DNA from: Candidatus Nomurabacteria bacterium
Lineage (GTDB): Bacteria > Patescibacteriota > Minisyncoccia > Phycocordibacterales > UBA9973
Assembly (NCBI GenBank): GCA_009695015.1
Contig: SIBT01000008.1
Location: 1-23,485 of the forward strand
DNA: 23,485 nt
Direction: 5' to 3'
Made by a program: the position numbers and the translations under genes. Every line of letters starts with the position of its first letter. Position 1 is the first letter of the stretch. Positions 22,039 to 23,485 of this stretch are shown piece after piece. The notes beneath the pieces are model-generated. The model made no database searches, was not told where the DNA came from, and saw only the letters and a list, made by a program, of their open reading frames with translations.

Positions 22039-22111
22039 AGCCGAAGGTGAGGATTGAACTCACGACCCCGTCTTTACGAAAGACGTGCTCTACCAACTGA
22101 GCTACTTCGGC
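22039..22111 (-). tRNA. tRNA-Thr (anticodon CGU)
   Basis: A 73-nt cloverleaf on the minus strand: acceptor GCCGAAG/CTTCGGC, a D-arm with AGCTCAGTTGGTAGAGC, an anticodon stem CGTCT/AGACG around loop TTCGTAA (anticodon CGT), and a T-loop TTCAATC. CCA is not encoded. It reads ACG. Confidence 0.93.
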
Positions 22112-22119
22112 AAACCGGG

Positions 22120-22192
22120 AGCCGTTGGACGGGATTGAACCGTCGACCTCGTCATTACCAATGACGTGCTCTACCAACTGAGCTACAACGGC
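22120..22192 (-). tRNA. tRNA-Thr (anticodon GGU)
   Basis: A 73-nt cloverleaf on the minus strand: acceptor GCCGTTG/CAACGGC, anticodon stem CGTCA/TGACG around loop TTGGTAA (anticodon GGT), T-loop TTCAATC. CCA is not encoded. It reads ACC/ACU, lies 8 bp upstream of the second tRNA-Thr and shares its D-arm, so the pair probably arose by duplication. Confidence 0.93.
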
Positions 22193-22302
22193 AAAAAAAA
22201 GAACTTTCAACTCTTTGTATACTAGTTTATTTCACTCAATTTTGCAAAAAATATTAAGATAGAGTTATCCCCAGAATTTTCCTTCTATCATAAGGATATT
22301 GT

Positions 22303-22311
22303 TGATATAAT
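22303..22311 (+). promoter_or_regulatory. Extended -10 promoter of the surface fibre gene
   Basis: TGATATAAT (TATAAT at 22306-22311), a consensus extended -10, with 23 nt to the ATG at 22335. It would give a leader of roughly 17 nt, with no Shine-Dalgarno in it. Confidence 0.5.
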
Positions 22312-22334
22312 TACATCAGTCCTAATCAAAATAA

Positions 22335-23485
22335 ATGTCATACAAAAACACTTTTAGGCCTGTCTGCCCTCCTGCGTCGAGAGCAGGTGGAATATTTGAA
22401 AAAAGATTATCTCTCTTGAAGTTTTTGGGAGTTTTTTCTGCTTTGGTTTTTTTGCCTATATCAAATGTCTCAGCGCAAAATTTTACTAGTGACTATTTAA
22501 TTAATACTTTTAGAAATTATATAGTAAAATCAGAGCCTCAACCAAAAGCTGATCAACCTATGGCTGAAGACATATTAAATGCCTTCAAGAATTATGTGAC
22601 GCCTGAAACACTCGTAGTGCCTATTACTCTTCCTAAACAAATTATACAGAGCGCTCCAATAATTTTACCTGAACCAATCGCACCAAAAACTTTAGCAGCG
22701 GCAGTACTAACAAGTCCGACAACAATAAGTATAATTCAATCAGACATATTAAATGCCTTCAAGAATTATGTTGCGTCACCTCAAACAGAAACTAATCCGC
22801 CTCGAGTAGAAATTCTTTCAGTTGTCGTCAAACCACTTTCGACGAGCTCACCGCAAGTCACATCCAATCCAAATTCAATTAATAATGTAGCACTCATTTC
22901 CGCTCTCCAAAATTTATTTTCCAAAAAAGAATTTGCTGATCAACTACGTGGTCCGATCGGTCCGCAAGGACCTACGGGACTCAAAGGTGATTCAGGAACA
23001 AGCTTCATAAATTCTCCATCACAACAACCTGCTTTTATAGGTGTAATTCAACCTAATCCTGCAACCAATTTCAATGGCGCCACGTTATTCGGAGTAACTA
23101 ATCTATCTTCTAATAACTTTTCCACAAGTACTGCCAATATCACCACTTTAAGTGTTAGTGGTAACTCTACTCTGACGGGAACCTTGAACGTAACAGGGGC
23201 AGCGACTATCCCAAATCTTTCCACTACAACATCAATCACCAGTCCCTTAATTATAGGTGGCACTGATACGACTTCAACCTTAACCCTGCGTCCTACTTCT
23301 GGTGTTGGCACAACCAATGCGGACATAATTTTCCAAATAGGAAATAACGGAGCGACAGAAGCGATGAGAATTTTAAATTCCGGTAGTGTTGGTATCGGCA
23401 CTGCATCACCAGCAGTAACTGCAATTTTAGATCTTACTTCTACTACAAAAGGTTTCTTGGGGCCTCGAATGACTACAACTCAAAG
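22335..23485 (+). CDS. Collagen/tail-fibre-like secreted surface protein (3' end cut by window edge)
   Basis: Open from the ATG at 22335 to the window end; about 383 residues visible. An N-terminal basic region (RPVCPPASRAGG) and hydrophobic helix (about 29-44, ending NVSAQ) form a signal peptide. Next come two exact copies of DILNAFKNYV (residues about 79-88 and 137-146), a looser relative (YLINTFRNYIV), and Pro/Thr-rich linkers. A short collagen-like run of Gly-X-Y triplets (GPIGPQGPTGLKGDSG) follows, then Ser/Thr/Asn-rich beta repeats and a stretch ending SGSVGIGTASP, typical of phage tail-fibre and bacterial stalk-like proteins. Probable role: a trimeric fibre on the cell surface for adhesion or host contact (inference). 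Confidence 0.82.
   Translation, partial: MSYKNTFRPVCPPASRAGGIFEKRLSLLKFLGVFSALVFLPISNVSAQNFTSDYLINTFRNYIVKSEPQPKADQPMAEDILNAFKNYVTPETLVVPITLPKQIIQSAPIILPEPIAPKTLAAAVLTSPTTISIIQSDILNAFKNYVASPQTETNPPRVEILSVVVKPLSTSSPQVTSNPNSINNVALISALQNLFSKKEFADQLRGPIGPQGPTGLKGDSGTSFINSPSQQPAFIGVIQPNPATNFNGATLFGVTNLSSNNFSTSTANITTLSVSGNSTLTGTLNVTGAATIPNLSTTTSITSPLIIGGTDTTSTLTLRPTSGVGTTNADIIFQIGNNGATEAMRILNSGSVGIGTASPAVTAILDLTSTTKGFLGPRMTTTQ
22568..22597 (+). repeat. 30-bp direct repeat in the fibre gene, copy 1
   Basis: Identical to 22742-22771, offset 174 bp (58 codons), encoding DILNAFKNYV plus flanking bases. Confidence 0.85.
22742..22771 (+). repeat. 30-bp direct repeat in the fibre gene, copy 2
   Basis: Exact partner of 22568-22597, in the same reading frame; DNA flanking the two copies differs. 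Confidence 0.85.

Noticed and set aside
22022..22210. 62-residue minus-strand ORF containing two VAQLVEH-like repeats
   Set aside because: It is the translation of the two tRNA-Thr genes; the repeat peptide is a known artefact of tRNA sequence.
23048..23401. 117-residue minus-strand ORF rich in Val/Pro
   Set aside because: It is antisense to the Thr/Ser/Asn-rich fibre gene, whose codons force a long open shadow frame; no start signal or family.

Overview
The window looks like a chromosomal segment from a Patescibacteria (CPR) bacterium, probably of the Parcubacteria group. This assignment is inferred from AT-rich, tightly packed genes, almost no Shine-Dalgarno sequences, an RNase J with a long basic N-terminal tail, an orphan family-5 substrate-binding protein beside secG, and CPR-style secreted LamG and fibre-like proteins. 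No rRNA or other phylogenetic marker was available to confirm it. The code appears standard: a release factor 2 gene is present and one gene ends in TGA.

Layout. (1) 1-6251: a partial membrane-anchored matrixin-type metalloprotease runs leftward, divergent from secG. SecG is followed by a membrane-anchored solute-binding protein, RNase J and an MFS transporter. (2) 6222-10017, leftward: a RibL/TagD-like nucleotidyltransferase, an anchored cyclophilin, a DUF3105 protein, a DgkA-family lipid kinase, a cupredoxin, a 358-residue secreted protein of unknown function, and a 41-residue membrane peptide with a strong promoter. (3) 10087-13338: tRNA-Gln(CUG), an anchored glycoside-hydrolase-like protein and an acyl-lipid/acyl-CoA desaturase. 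These two protein genes are visibly richer in G+C than their neighbours, and a copy of the tRNA 3' end lies beyond the hydrolase gene, which suggests acquisition. (4) 13377-15629: a GT20 (trehalose-6-phosphate synthase family) enzyme fused to a two-TM, extracytoplasmic sensor-like and HAMP-like N-terminus. (5) 15641-22192, leftward: two tRNA-Thr genes, prfB, a duplicated LamG protein, ftsE, ftsX, pyrG and a GT2 glycosyltransferase. (6) 22335-end: a partial collagen/tail-fibre-like surface protein.

Functionally the window mixes housekeeping (translation termination, CTP synthesis, divisome FtsEX, SecG, RNA decay) with a large envelope and surface toolkit: metalloprotease, lectin-like LamG domains, fibre, cupredoxin, lipid kinase, desaturase, sugar enzymes. 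No CRISPR array, IS element, integrase or phage gene was seen. The most unusual items are the membrane sensor-GT20 fusion, a matrixin domain split by a coiled coil, an RF2 lacking most of domain 1, the tRNA-Gln 3'-end repeat, and -10 boxes placed 5-8 nt before many start codons, which points to leaderless mRNAs.
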